Source: Oceanobacillus saliphilus (GTDB lineage Bacteria; Bacillota; Bacilli; Bacillales; Amphibacillaceae). From it: a stretch of DNA of 64,000 nucleotides. Where the stretch lies: contig NZ_JALCZU010000015.1 in assembly GCF_023522835.1 (NCBI RefSeq), positions 1-64,000 on the forward strand, read 5' to 3'. Of the stretch, positions 1 to 7,615 are shown in pieces; within the stretch, counting starts at the first letter, position 1, and each line of letters opens with the position of its first letter. Below the pieces are notes generated by a model. That model made no database searches and was not told where the DNA came from. It saw nothing but the letters and a program-made list of their open reading frames with translations. The position numbers were made by a program, and so were the translations under genes.

Positions 1-23
1 TAGATGATGAAAATAATTCAAAT

Positions 24-69
24 AAAAATGGTTCCGATCATCCAAAAACCGATGAACGGAACCATTTTT
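24..69. terminator. Intrinsic terminator, bidirectional
   Basis: A 13-bp inverted repeat (AAAAATGGTTCCG and its complement) has extra pairing inside (ATCATC with GATGA) and a T-run on either strand. It probably ends a gene lying left of the window. Confidence 0.75.
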
Positions 70-105
70 ATTCATTTTGGCTAGTTATGTCCCAGCCTCA
101 TTTGT

Positions 106-136
106 TTAACTCTTGCACCCGTTTAGCTTAAGTACA
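106..136. repeat. Dispersed GCACC-GTTAG repeat copy
   Basis: The copy reads CTTGCACCCGTTTAGCTTAA. Related copies recur near 536-561, 5733-5755, 56447-56475, 57003-57020, 58465-58485 and 63107-63125, almost always in spacers between lone accessory genes. Function unknown. Confidence 0.5.
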
Positions 137-143
137 TTTATTC

Positions 144-172
144 ACAAACCTCTAATTTATTTAGAGGTTTGT
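144..172. terminator. Terminator hairpin
   Basis: A 12-bp perfect stem (ACAAACCTCTAA with TTAGAGGTTTGT) around a 5-nt loop lies just past the end of the minus-strand gene at 200-418. The T-run is on the plus strand, so it may serve both directions. Confidence 0.65.
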
Positions 173-199
173 TTTTATAATTTTTTTTATGATTGTTAC

Positions 200-418
200 T
201 CAAATTTCTCCAAGTTCTTGCAATTCTTCATACCCTTCTACAAAATAATCTCGGTCTTTTAAGCAAACAACTTTTTTTTCTGGACCTTCAGGCAACTCTA
301 CTTCACTAAGAAGTGAACCACATGTAAAACAATTACCCAATACTTCTTCAAGTGGGATTACATTCTCATCAGTATATTTTAAGTATTTTTCAATGTCGGC
401 TTCACTAAAGCTTTTCAT
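200..418 (-). CDS. Small hypothetical protein with CxxC motif
   Basis: A 72-residue acidic protein that I do not recognise. It starts with ATG after a good AAAGGAG site 6-7 nt upstream. Around residue 30 it carries N-C-F-T-C-G, a CxxC pair that could bind a metal or undergo thiol redox, but no second CxxC is present to complete a zinc ribbon. No signal peptide or membrane helix is visible. It stands alone between a terminator hairpin and a repeat-rich spacer, so context gives no function. The strong start site and amino-acid composition make it likely real. Confidence 0.6.
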   Translation of the reverse strand: MKSFSEADIEKYLKYTDENVIPLEEVLGNCFTCGSLLSEVELPEGPEKKVVCLKDRDYFVEGYEELQELGEI

Positions 419-477
419 GTAATTCTCCTTTCTTTATTTTCTTTAATAATACAGTAAAGAACCCTTTTTTAGTTTCT

Positions 478-560
478 TATTGAACTAATCTGCCCCTATC
501 ATAAATTCGACAAAAAGGGTGCTTCTCCTTCTTCCAGGATGGCACCAGTTCGTTTAAGTA
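478..560. repeat. Long copy of the dispersed intergenic repeat
   Basis: This copy has two modules: a TTGAACTAATCTGCCCC half, then GATGGCACCAGTTCGTTTAA. The same two-module arrangement is seen at 53857-53930. Beyond it, 561-846 is AT-rich and I see no gene, RNA or clear hairpin there. Confidence 0.5.
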
Positions 561-846
561 CAATCTTTCACAACACTTATGATTCAACACTAATTTTACT
601 AATAAACTCCAATTAATCAAACTTATTTCAAATTAATTCCTCAGTCTTTTTTTGTCTACTATATTTACTTTTAGTCCTTTCCTACCCAAATGCCTTATCC
701 ATGCTTTTTTATTGTTAGGAAGTTTACCAGATAGCTATTGAACATCATCCTAATCGTTTACATAAGAAATGGTACTAATAGGCAAGAACGAAATAATTAA
801 AAAATCAAGATAACTTTAAAAGGTACAACATTTTTTCACCTATAGT

Positions 847-1110
847 TCATAACACCTCTAAATGAAGGTCCAATAAAGTTATAGGGATACTGGAATCCCT
901 CTTTTCTCTTACCTCACTATTCAACATTAGGTATGAAATATTACAAACCAACCTTCGTTTCTTTTCTCTTATTGTACAACCATAATAAATATCTGCTAAA
1001 TCCCACCATTCCAACCCGCATTCGACCGTCCGAAAAATAATAAAGTTTTTCCTTGCCCCCGCTTTTTTCAAACTTTTTTTCAAAGAATTTGAAAAAACTA
1101 TATTAATCAT
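847..1110 (-). pseudogene. Possible DUF1835-like N-terminal fragment
   Basis: An open frame of 87 codons begins MINIVFSNSLKKSLKKA. This resembles the start of DUF1835 proteins, which open with MIxIVFGxSxAxSLKxA and run to well over 200 residues. After about 30 residues the resemblance fades and the frame stops, so if the match is right this is a truncated, decayed copy. A weak AGGA lies upstream of the ATG. It could equally be an unrelated small protein. Confidence 0.3.
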
Positions 1111-1135
1111 GAGAATAAAATTTTCCTAAACGAAA

Positions 1136-1166
1136 TGGGAAACCCTCATTCTCAAAGGATTTCCCA
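1136..1166. terminator. Hairpin, possible terminator
   Basis: TGGGAAA-CC pairs with GG-TTTCCCA across a 12-nt loop, followed by a T-rich stretch on the plus strand. It resembles the stem at 3851-3877. The surrounding 1111-1405 interval contains no gene I can support. Confidence 0.45.
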
Positions 1167-1405
1167 CTTTTTCAAACTTTACCCAAATTTTATTATCCAA
1201 AAATACTGATTTTAGAAAAAAATGATTAATTTGGAAAAAGATTTTATTAAAACTAACCTCTTAAGCTCATTCTCTCATTATTATACATTTATGGCATGTG
1301 AATGATTATTACCAAGTCAAAGTTCATGTACAGGAAGGAATTGACGAGAATTAAGATAATAGAAACTGAAAAACTAACTCTATTGTAAGCAACTTTGATA
1401 TAGAG

Positions 1406-2008
1406 TTAATCCTTTATAAAACTTGCTAATTCCTTTCTATACGGTCCTTTAATTGAAAGTCTAAGTAAAATTGCAGTCATTTCTTTCGGTGAGTAAGGGT
1501 AGTCATTTTGCATCCACCAGACAATGCTATTGAAATATGCTCCAGTTGAATAATTTAACAATAGAGGAATTGGTACTAATATGTCATCGTCTGAAGCTCC
1601 ATATTCGATTCCTCGTTTAATATACTCTTTTAGAATAAGAAGCATTTGATCAGTAAAATATTGATTTTTTTTATTCAACAAAAACACTTCATAGAAGGTT
1701 TTATTTTCTAATATGTGTTCAAAAAGCTTAATCATATTTATTGGTAATTCATTATACTTCATTTCTTTTAAAGGTGTTTTTTTGTCTATTACCAATGCTT
1801 TATTCAATTCGTTAAGGCTCTCTTCGGACATGCTGTTCAATAAATGAGTAGTATCTTTATAATATCGGTAAAATGTTGGTCTGGTTATTCCTGCTTTTTC
1901 ACAAATACTTTTAACAGTAATTTCTGAATCGAAATCCTTTAATAATTTTAATGTTGCATTATAGATACTTGACTTTGTTTTGAACTGCCGTTTTCCAGAA
2001 CTGACCAT
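1406..2008 (-). CDS. TetR/AcrR family transcriptional regulator
   Basis: A 200-residue TetR-type repressor. The N-terminal DNA-binding domain has its helix-turn-helix at about residues 31-52 (TVKSICEKAGITRPTFYRYY). The rest is an all-helical ligand and dimerisation domain with no family-specific motif I can name. It starts at ATG with GGAAGGGG upstream. It lies downstream of, and co-directional with, the dehydrogenase at 2098-2907, separated from it by a strong hairpin. The likely targets are the two palindromes in the divergent promoter region at 2959-3048. The inducer is unknown but is plausibly a substrate of the neighbouring dehydrogenases. Confidence 0.88.
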   Translation of the reverse strand: MVSSGKRQFKTKSSIYNATLKLLKDFDSEITVKSICEKAGITRPTFYRYYKDTTHLLNSMSEESLNELNKALVIDKKTPLKEMKYNELPINMIKLFEHILENKTFYEVFLLNKKNQYFTDQMLLILKEYIKRGIEYGASDDDILVPIPLLLNYSTGAYFNSIVWWMQNDYPYSPKEMTAILLRLSIKGPYRKELASFIKD

Positions 2009-2056
2009 GAATCTCGCCCCTTCCTTTGTCAGTTTAAACTTAAATATAACATAAAA

Positions 2057-2082
2057 GGGTCAACACTTTAATGTGTTGACCC
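2057..2082. terminator. Terminator between SDR and TetR genes
   Basis: A 10-bp GC-containing stem (GGGTCAACAC with GTGTTGACCC, 6-nt loop) is followed on the minus strand by TTTTAT. It would end the dehydrogenase transcript ahead of tetR or let partial read-through feed it. Confidence 0.8.
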
Positions 2083-2097
2083 AAATATAGTTTTTAT

Positions 2098-2907
2098 TTA
2101 CCAATTAAGATTAGCCTTTTTCACATCTACTACTGTAGGATTATGAGCTAAAATCCCACCATCAGCATTAATTACCTGACCAGTAATATATTCTGATTCA
2201 TCACTTGCTAAGTAAAGTGCCAAGTATGCGATATCCATAGGATTCCCAATTCTTGGTGTAGCTTTATGCTCTATATAGATATCAATTAATTTCTTTAAAG
2301 ATTCTGGTGCATTTTCTACAATTGTTTCGTTTAATACCATCCCTGGAGCTATAGCGTTACAACGAATATTTTGCTTACCATATTGTATTGCAGTAGCTTT
2401 GGTCAAGGCGATAATTCCAGCTTTTGCAGCAGCGTATGCTGTTTTCCCCATTTCTCCCACAAGTCCACCCATGGATGAAGTATTTATAATAGAACCTCCA
2501 CCACTTTCTATCATTAAAGGAATTGCATATTTTGATCCTAACATAACCGACCTCAAATTATATCGCATGGTTTCATCCCACTCAAAGATATCCATACCAG
2601 CAACATCTACATCATTTTGAAAATCCAAACGTGCTGCATTATTATGCAATATATCCAGTTTACCAAACTCATCTTTTGCTCTTAGAACCATTTCTTCAAT
2701 TTTTTCAGGTTCACCAATATCTACAAACTGAGCAACCGCTGTTCCACCTGCACTAGAAATTTCTTTAACTACTCGTTCTGCACCTTCCATATTAATATCA
2801 GCTACAATTACCTTTGCCCCTTCTTGTGCAAATGCTTTTGCTGTAGCTTCACCCATACCTGAGGCAGCTCCCGTTATAATTGCAACTTTATTGTCTAATC
2901 TTCCCAT
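2098..2907 (-). CDS. Short-chain dehydrogenase/reductase (SDR)
   Basis: A classical SDR of 269 residues, acting as an NAD(P)-dependent oxidoreductase on an unknown alcohol or ketone. Visible are the TGAASGMG nucleotide motif (12-19), D37 after the second strand (which favours NAD), N89-N90, and the catalytic set N117, S145, Y158, K162 (YxxxK reads YAAAK). The usual NNAG is NNAA here. The C-terminal tail is about 15 residues longer than in the two paralogues at 3071 and 4718. It is transcribed divergently from 3071-3814 from a shared region with palindromic operators. The substrate cannot be told from sequence. Confidence 0.88.
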   Translation of the reverse strand: MGRLDNKVAIITGAASGMGEATAKAFAQEGAKVIVADINMEGAERVVKEISSAGGTAVAQFVDIGEPEKIEEMVLRAKDEFGKLDILHNNAARLDFQNDVDVAGMDIFEWDETMRYNLRSVMLGSKYAIPLMIESGGGSIINTSSMGGLVGEMGKTAYAAAKAGIIALTKATAIQYGKQNIRCNAIAPGMVLNETIVENAPESLKKLIDIYIEHKATPRIGNPMDIAYLALYLASDESEYITGQVINADGGILAHNPTVVDVKKANLNW

Positions 2908-2958
2908 ATCAAACCCTCCTAATTTGTTGTAAACCCTTACAAATATGTTATAATAAAT

Positions 2959-2973
2959 TTAACACTGTGTAAA
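2959..2973. promoter_or_regulatory. Palindromic operator, copy 1
   Basis: TTAACACTGTGTAAA is a near-perfect palindrome centred on one base, just upstream of the minus-strand dehydrogenase promoter (TATTAT-like -10 at about 2949-2954). The second copy, in inverse orientation, is at 3034-3048. The two copies and a TetR gene two genes away point to a TetR operator (inference). Confidence 0.65.
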
Positions 2974-3033
2974 GCATTTTGTTTATATTTATTTATATGT
3001 TAAATGAATCAATATAAAATGGGGTTTTAGTAC

Positions 3034-3048
3034 TTTACACAGTGTATA
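3034..3048. promoter_or_regulatory. Palindromic operator, copy 2, overlapping -10
   Basis: TTTACACAGTGTATA overlaps a TATAAT -10 box at 3045-3050 that would drive the plus-strand dehydrogenase. A bound repressor here would block polymerase. Confidence 0.65.
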
Positions 3049-3070
3049 ATATTTAGTGAGGGGTTATAAT

Positions 3071-3814
3071 ATGAGACTAAATGGTAAAGTAGCAATTATT
3101 ACAGGAGCAGCAAACGGTATGGGAGCAGCAAAAGCAAAACTATTTGCTAAAGAAGGTGCAAAAGTCGTAGCCACAGATGTAGATGAAGAAAATTTAAGCT
3201 CAATTGTTACAGATATAGTTGCTGACGGTGGTGAAGCTGTTGCAATTAAACAAGACGTAACTTCAGAAAAAGAATGGAAGACAATAGTCAATAAAACAAT
3301 TGAACTTTATGGTAAATTAGATATTTTAGTAAACAATGCAGGGGTAGCGGTAAATAAAACAATGGCAGATATGGAAATGGACGAATGGAATTCTGTGATG
3401 GACGTTAATTTAAATGGTTGCATATTGGGTATGAAATATTGCATTCCAGAAATGCAAAAGACTGGAAGTGGATCAATTATTAATGTCTCTTCTATCGGTG
3501 GTATTGTTGGAATGGCAGGATCAAGTCCATACACTGCTGCTAAAGGTGCCTTGCGTGCTTTATCAAAATCAGCTGCAGTAGAATATGCAAAAGATAAAAT
3601 TCGTGTCAATTCTGTACACCCAGGAATTATTGAAACACCAATGACTGCGTCTACAATGGAAGCTGCAATGCCGTATTACAAAACGCACACACAACTTCCA
3701 TATATGGGAGAACCAAACGATATAGCATATGGTGTTTTATTCTTAGCAAGCGATGAATCAAAATTCATGACAGGTGCTGAACTGGTAATTGATGGTGGAT
3801 GGACAGCTCTCTAA
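3071..3814 (+). CDS. Short-chain dehydrogenase/reductase (SDR)
   Basis: A 247-residue SDR paralogous to its two neighbours. It has TGAANGMG (11-18), D36 (NAD preference), NNAG (88-91), N113, S141, Y154 and K158. The best start is ATG 3071: a GTG 15 nt upstream (3056) lies within the GAGGGG ribosome binding site and is unlikely to be used. The family includes hydroxysteroid, cyclopentanol and other secondary-alcohol dehydrogenases, so substrate is open. It is divergent from 2098-2907 and shares its operators, so the two are probably induced together. Confidence 0.88.
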   Translation: MRLNGKVAIITGAANGMGAAKAKLFAKEGAKVVATDVDEENLSSIVTDIVADGGEAVAIKQDVTSEKEWKTIVNKTIELYGKLDILVNNAGVAVNKTMADMEMDEWNSVMDVNLNGCILGMKYCIPEMQKTGSGSIINVSSIGGIVGMAGSSPYTAAKGALRALSKSAAVEYAKDKIRVNSVHPGIIETPMTASTMEAAMPYYKTHTQLPYMGEPNDIAYGVLFLASDESKFMTGAELVIDGGWTAL

Positions 3815-3850
3815 TAACGATAAGATTTGATATAATTTATTACATTAATA

Positions 3851-3877
3851 CTGGGAAATCCTTAAGGGATTTCCCAG
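3851..3877 (+). terminator. Intrinsic terminator
   Basis: An 11-bp perfect stem (CTGGGAAATCC with GGATTTCCCAG) has a 5-nt loop, 37 nt past the SDR stop codon. The 3878-4258 stretch beyond it has degenerate copies of the dispersed repeat but no gene I can support. Confidence 0.7.
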
Positions 3878-4258
3878 TTGCTAACGCCCCTCCAACCCGC
3901 ATCCCACCGTTGGCGTTAAAATCTCCTTTTGCCCCTCGATACTTTAATTACCATTTTTCACAATCTCCAACTAAAACATTTTTCTATTTTTACCGTATCA
4001 ATGTCTTTATTAATTTGTATAATTTGTTTCTTTAGCCATTTAGACTTTTTAAAACTAAGTAAGTACATCATTTAAATAAATAAAGGTTCAAACTTAGAAG
4101 TACCTATCTTATCTTGATAAGCAATAATATTCATAAACTCATCTCCAAAAATATTAAAAAATCTTACCGAATGCCTGAATCAAGAATAGCACCAGATAGT
4201 GCAACAATCCTTCTAATCTAAATATACTATTTCACCATTTTCCTTTTTGCACGAACTG

Positions 4259-4378
4259 TTATTTTTTCTTCACATTGCTTTGGATTTTTTTATTACTATC
4301 TTCTACTTCATCAAATAGCGTAGATAATAGTGCTTCAACTTCACCTATTGTTGAAGGAAGTTTATATACCCCACCCAT
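4259..4378 (-). CDS. Possible 39-residue small ORF
   Basis: ATG at 4378 follows GGGGGTGAG at good spacing. The frame encodes a 39-residue acidic-then-basic peptide containing STIGEVEALLSTLFDEVED and ending in lysines. Just upstream on the same strand another open stretch (about 4390-4465) ends FGEVEGIEHAFKGVS and stops a few bases before this start. The arrangement looks like the tail of one small gene coupled to the next, as in phage or plasmid remnants. I do not recognise either. Confidence 0.3.
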   Translation of the reverse strand: MGGVYKLPSTIGEVEALLSTLFDEVEDSNKKIQSNVKKK

Positions 4379-4651
4379 TAGCTCACCCCCTTAAAAGCAT
4401 GCTCTATACCTTCTACTTCTCCAAATGCTTTAACTTCAATCCCTATCTTATATTTATTACCTCCTTCAAACGATTAATCCATATACGAAAAAATTAACTT
4501 TAAAACTGTTTCACTAATTAAAAGCTGGTTTTGTTTAAGTTCATTAGGGAACACTTTTTTATATGTTCCTTCTTTTTTGTATCGCATTCAGTCCAATCTA
4601 CAAAACATATTAATGGACAAACTATTTTACAAGCGTTATAATTTAGTTGTA

Positions 4652-4698
4652 ATTAAATATATATGAATTAAATATATATATATATTAATTAAATATAT
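4652..4698. repeat. AATTAAATATAT direct repeats in promoter region
   Basis: Three near-identical AATTAAATATAT units lie directly upstream of the third dehydrogenase. They could be operator half-sites or simply an AT-rich promoter stretch. Confidence 0.45.
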
Positions 4699-4717
4699 GA
4701 GGGAGAGATGATAAGAT

Positions 4718-5488
4718 ATGGGTAGATTAGATAATAAAGTGGTAATCATTACGGGTGCAGCAAGTGGTATGGGACTAGCTGGTGCTCAATTGTTTGCAAA
4801 AGAAGGAGCAAAAGTAGTTGCAACAGATGTCGTTGATGTGTTGGAAGAAAGGGTTCAGGAAATCGTAAACAACGGTGGAGACGCAATTGCCCTTAAACTA
4901 GATGTATCCAAGCAGGAGTCCTGGAAAGAAGTAGTCGAAAAAACTATTGAAAAGCATGGTAAAGTTGATGTTCTTGTAAATAATGCAGGTATTCATATAG
5001 CAAAAGGTATTCTGGAAGCTGAATTAGATGATTGGAATAAAGTTTTAGCAATCAATACTACTGGCGTATGGCTAGGAATGAAAGAAGTAATCCCTCATAT
5101 GCAAAAAAATGGTGGGGGTTCCATCGTCAATACTTCATCTATTGCTGCTATTGTTGGGGGATTTGGTGACGGTAATGGAGCGGCTTACAGTGCATCCAAA
5201 GGGGCTGTCCGTTCATTAACAAAACACGCTGCCCAAAACTTTGGAGAACATAATATCCGGGTCAATTCCGTACACCCTGGTGCAATTTATACCGGAATGG
5301 TAGAAGCAGCTGGCATTCATAGCCAAGAAGAAATGGGTGCCATTTATGAAGGAAGAGCAGCTTTAAAGCCATATGCTGGAGAGGCGATGGATATTGCTAA
5401 TGCCTATCTATATTTAGCATCCGATGAATCAAAGTATGTCACAGGGTTAGAGTTAGTTGTTGACGGAGGTTGGGTTAGCAGATCCTAA
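4718..5488 (+). CDS. Short-chain dehydrogenase/reductase (SDR)
   Basis: A 256-residue SDR, third of the cluster. It has TGAASGMG (12-19), D37, NNAG (88-91), N113, S141, Y157 and K161. It has a longer segment between S141 and Y157 than the other two (GGFGDGNGAA) and resembles cyclopentanol and hydroxysteroid dehydrogenase-like SDRs. It starts at ATG 4718 with GGGAGAG upstream; an out-of-frame ATG at 4708 is ignored. The promoter region lacks the palindrome seen at 2959-3048 and carries AT-rich direct repeats instead, so it is probably controlled separately. Confidence 0.87.
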   Translation: MGRLDNKVVIITGAASGMGLAGAQLFAKEGAKVVATDVVDVLEERVQEIVNNGGDAIALKLDVSKQESWKEVVEKTIEKHGKVDVLVNNAGIHIAKGILEAELDDWNKVLAINTTGVWLGMKEVIPHMQKNGGGSIVNTSSIAAIVGGFGDGNGAAYSASKGAVRSLTKHAAQNFGEHNIRVNSVHPGAIYTGMVEAAGIHSQEEMGAIYEGRAALKPYAGEAMDIANAYLYLASDESKYVTGLELVVDGGWVSRS

Positions 5489-5523
5489 ATCAAAGGAATG
5501 CAGATATCTATCAATAAACAAAT

Positions 5524-5563
5524 AAAAAGTAAGGACATGATAGCCCTCATGTTCTTACTTTTT
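5524..5563 (+). terminator. Intrinsic terminator
   Basis: A 17-bp stem (AAAAAGTAAGGACATGA with its complement, one G-T pair) ends in a T-run 36 nt after the SDR stop. Confidence 0.85.
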
Positions 5564-5730
5564 CTGTTGGAAGTTGCCCGATATTTCTCTATAAGAGTTT
5601 TTCACTCGCTTAAATTTTCAAATTCATTTCTATAACCATCCCTTAAATTATCCTGCATTTTAATCCAACTAAATAAGCCTACCTCATTTTACTTCTATAA
5701 AATTGACAAAAAGTATTTAACCTTCCTCAA

Positions 5731-5755
5731 GTAACCTGCCCCGTTAGTTTAAGTG
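5731..5755. repeat. Dispersed GTTAG repeat copy
   Basis: GTAACCTGCCCCGTTAGTTT matches the first module of the two-module repeat seen at 478-560. GTAAC and GTTAG flank a CTGCCCC loop, giving a short hairpin. The rest of 5564-5945 is AT-rich with no gene visible. Confidence 0.5.
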
Positions 5756-5945
5756 AAAATTTCACAATCTCTGTATTACTCTATTATCAACTTAACATAA
5801 ATATCCAAATGCCTTTGTTTCTCATCGTAATTCACCTGTTAAATCACAGAAAAGTCACAAGACGGAAATGTTTATTTCTGTCTATATGAAAACGAGTGTG
5901 ATTTCCTATGCGAATTGGAAATCAAACAGCGACAAATATTTATAT

Positions 5946-5982
5946 AAAAATAAAAATATCGCAGTGAATACGACTGCGATAT
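5946..5982 (-). terminator. Terminator of the lysine operon
   Basis: A 10-bp stem (ATATCGCAGT with ACTGCGATAT) is followed on the minus strand by TTTTTATTTTTA, 43 nt beyond the DUF3870 stop codon. Confidence 0.85.
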
Positions 5983-6025
5983 TGCTTGTGAATGTCTTGT
6001 TTGCACCTCTGAAGTAAGCCCATTA

Positions 6026-6358
6026 CTATTCATAAGGGTGGGTTTCTTGATTACGTTTATAGTTTTCGTATTGTTTATACAAATCGTTTAATGCTGAAGC
6101 AAGTGCATTTCCTGCTTTTCCCAAATAATGCTGCTTCACTTCTTCAATCGGCTTTGTTATCCCATCCTGCAAACTATGTCCCCGCAGCAATTGGTGGACG
6201 AATTCCTTGCCATGATCTGTTGCGAGTGTGCAATTCGCTGCAACAATGACGGCATATTTTTTATCGATTTCAGCAGTAATTGTCAGCGTTTCATAGATGC
6301 TTTTTGCAGCCATTCCTGATGGCAGCCTTGCGTGTCCTGCAATAAAAATTGTATTCAC
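6026..6358 (-). CDS. DUF3870 domain-containing protein
   Basis: A 110-residue protein matching the DUF3870 family across its length: a FIAGHARLPSG opening, a central YAVIVAANCTLAT strand with conserved Cys, and a C-terminal Lys/Tyr-rich helix. The molecular function is not known to me. It begins at GTG 6358 and is the last gene of an operon with lysine 6-dehydrogenase (43 nt gap) and an aldehyde dehydrogenase. Its position suggests an accessory role in that pathway (inference). No signal peptide or membrane segment is present. Confidence 0.8.
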   Translation of the reverse strand: MNTIFIAGHARLPSGMAAKSIYETLTITAEIDKKYAVIVAANCTLATDHGKEFVHQLLRGHSLQDGITKPIEEVKQHYLGKAGNALASALNDLYKQYENYKRNQETHPYE

Positions 6359-6400
6359 TGTTATCCCACCACTTTCATCATCAGATATTACTTCATTTAC

Positions 6401-7570
6401 TTAAACAGATGCAGGCTTTTCGATGCGTTCGGACTCGATGATTTGTACGCCCCGTTTACTCATTTCCTTTATATACTGTTCACCAGGTACTATACGTTCG
6501 GGTGGGTAAACACCTTTTTTTGAAAGTGTTCCGCTTGCAATCATCTGGGCAACTACCGAGATTGTATTTGCGGTCGCCCTTGCCATTGCAGTTACATTTG
6601 TCTCTCTATCTTTATAGGTTGTCATTTCATATTCATAAGAGACACTTGTTCCTTCTTTTTCTCCAGATACTATCACCCGCAATAGTACGGCATCATCCTT
6701 ATCTCCAAGTTCAACTATCGGATCCAGGACTTTCAACAAAACATCCCGAGGCCTGACCAATCTACCATCCACATTGACATGATAATCATTTCTTGTCAGA
6801 TTTAAATCGACGAGTAACTTAAATTTTTCTGCATGCCCCGGATAACGGATCGTTTTATATTCCAGTGTTTCCACATCCGGAAAAGAAAGAGGAAGCGTGG
6901 AAGTTCCCCCTGATGTATGGAATGCTTCGAGTGGACCGAATTTTTCAAAGTGAATCTTTTCGACCTCACTAAGCGAAGGAATTTCCTGCCTGATGCCATT
7001 CCTAATTATTAATGATGGATCTGTATAGTGATCAAAGACCCCTTCCATAGAAAATACGTGATTATATTCTATTGGCTGCTCTGGCTTGACTGGAATACCG
7101 CCAACAAACAGTTTAATTGATTTGACTTGATCGAGCTTACTTGCACCATACCCAGATAAAATATTAATCATCCCTGGTGCGACACCGAGGTCAGGTATTA
7201 GGGTAACACCTGCAGCTCTTGCTTCCTCATCCAACGCAAGTACTTTATCGGTCATATGGCCGATATGCCCTCCGAGATCTACGGAACAGACTCCAACTTC
7301 TATAGCTGTTTTCGCTACAATCTCGTTAAATGAATAAAACAGAGCATTAATAATGACATCGAAGTGTCTCATATACGCAGCAAGTTCTTTTTCGTCTGAT
7401 GCATTCACCTCGTATGCTTTTATCTTGGGTGATTGAAGTTGATCACAGACTGATTTTGCACGGTTGATATCGATATCCGCAAGCCCTACATAGGTAACGT
7501 CTTCACTTGCTGCCAAATCACGTGCTGTTTCTTTTCCCATTAATCCGGAACCAAGTACTCCTATTCTCAT
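6401..7570 (-). CDS. L-lysine 6-dehydrogenase (saccharopine dehydrogenase fold)
   Basis: A 389-residue enzyme closely resembling Geobacillus lysine 6-dehydrogenase, which oxidatively deaminates the epsilon-amino group of L-lysine to allysine, cyclising to piperideine-6-carboxylate, with NAD. Visible are an N-terminal Rossmann motif ([11 protein letters not shown]), [27 protein letters not shown], and a conserved YNHVFSMEG / [11 protein letters not shown] middle section. The start is taken as ATG 7570, since an in-frame GTG at 7579 falls in the ribosome binding site. The upstream aldehyde dehydrogenase (46 nt away) would oxidise the product to 2-aminoadipate. A general saccharopine dehydrogenase-like role is the alternative. 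Confidence 0.85.
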   Translation of the reverse strand: MRIGVLGSGLMGKETARDLAASEDVTYVGLADIDINRAKSVCDQLQSPKIKAYEVNASDEKELAAYMRHFDVIINALFYSFNEIVAKTAIEVGVCSVDLGGHIGHMTDKVLALDEEARAAGVTLIPDLGVAPGMINILSGYGASKLDQVKSIKLFVGGIPVKPEQPIEYNHVFSMEGVFDHYTDPSLIIRNGIRQEIPSLSEVEKIHFEKFGPLEAFHTSGGTSTLPLSFPDVETLEYKTIRYPGHAEKFKLLVDLNLTRNDYHVNVDGRLVRPRDVLLKVLDPIVELGDKDDAVLLRVIVSGEKEGTSVSYEYEMTTYKDRETNVTAMARATANTISVVAQMIASGTLSKKGVYPPERIVPGEQYIKEMSKRGVQIIESERIEKPASV

Positions 7571-7615
7571 ATGGTTCACTCCCTGCAGTTTTTAATATAT
7601 AATTCTATGAATAGC

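Noticed and set aside
3799-4035. 78-codon plus-strand frame after the second SDR
   Set aside because: It starts inside the SDR and runs through the terminator; no ribosome site.
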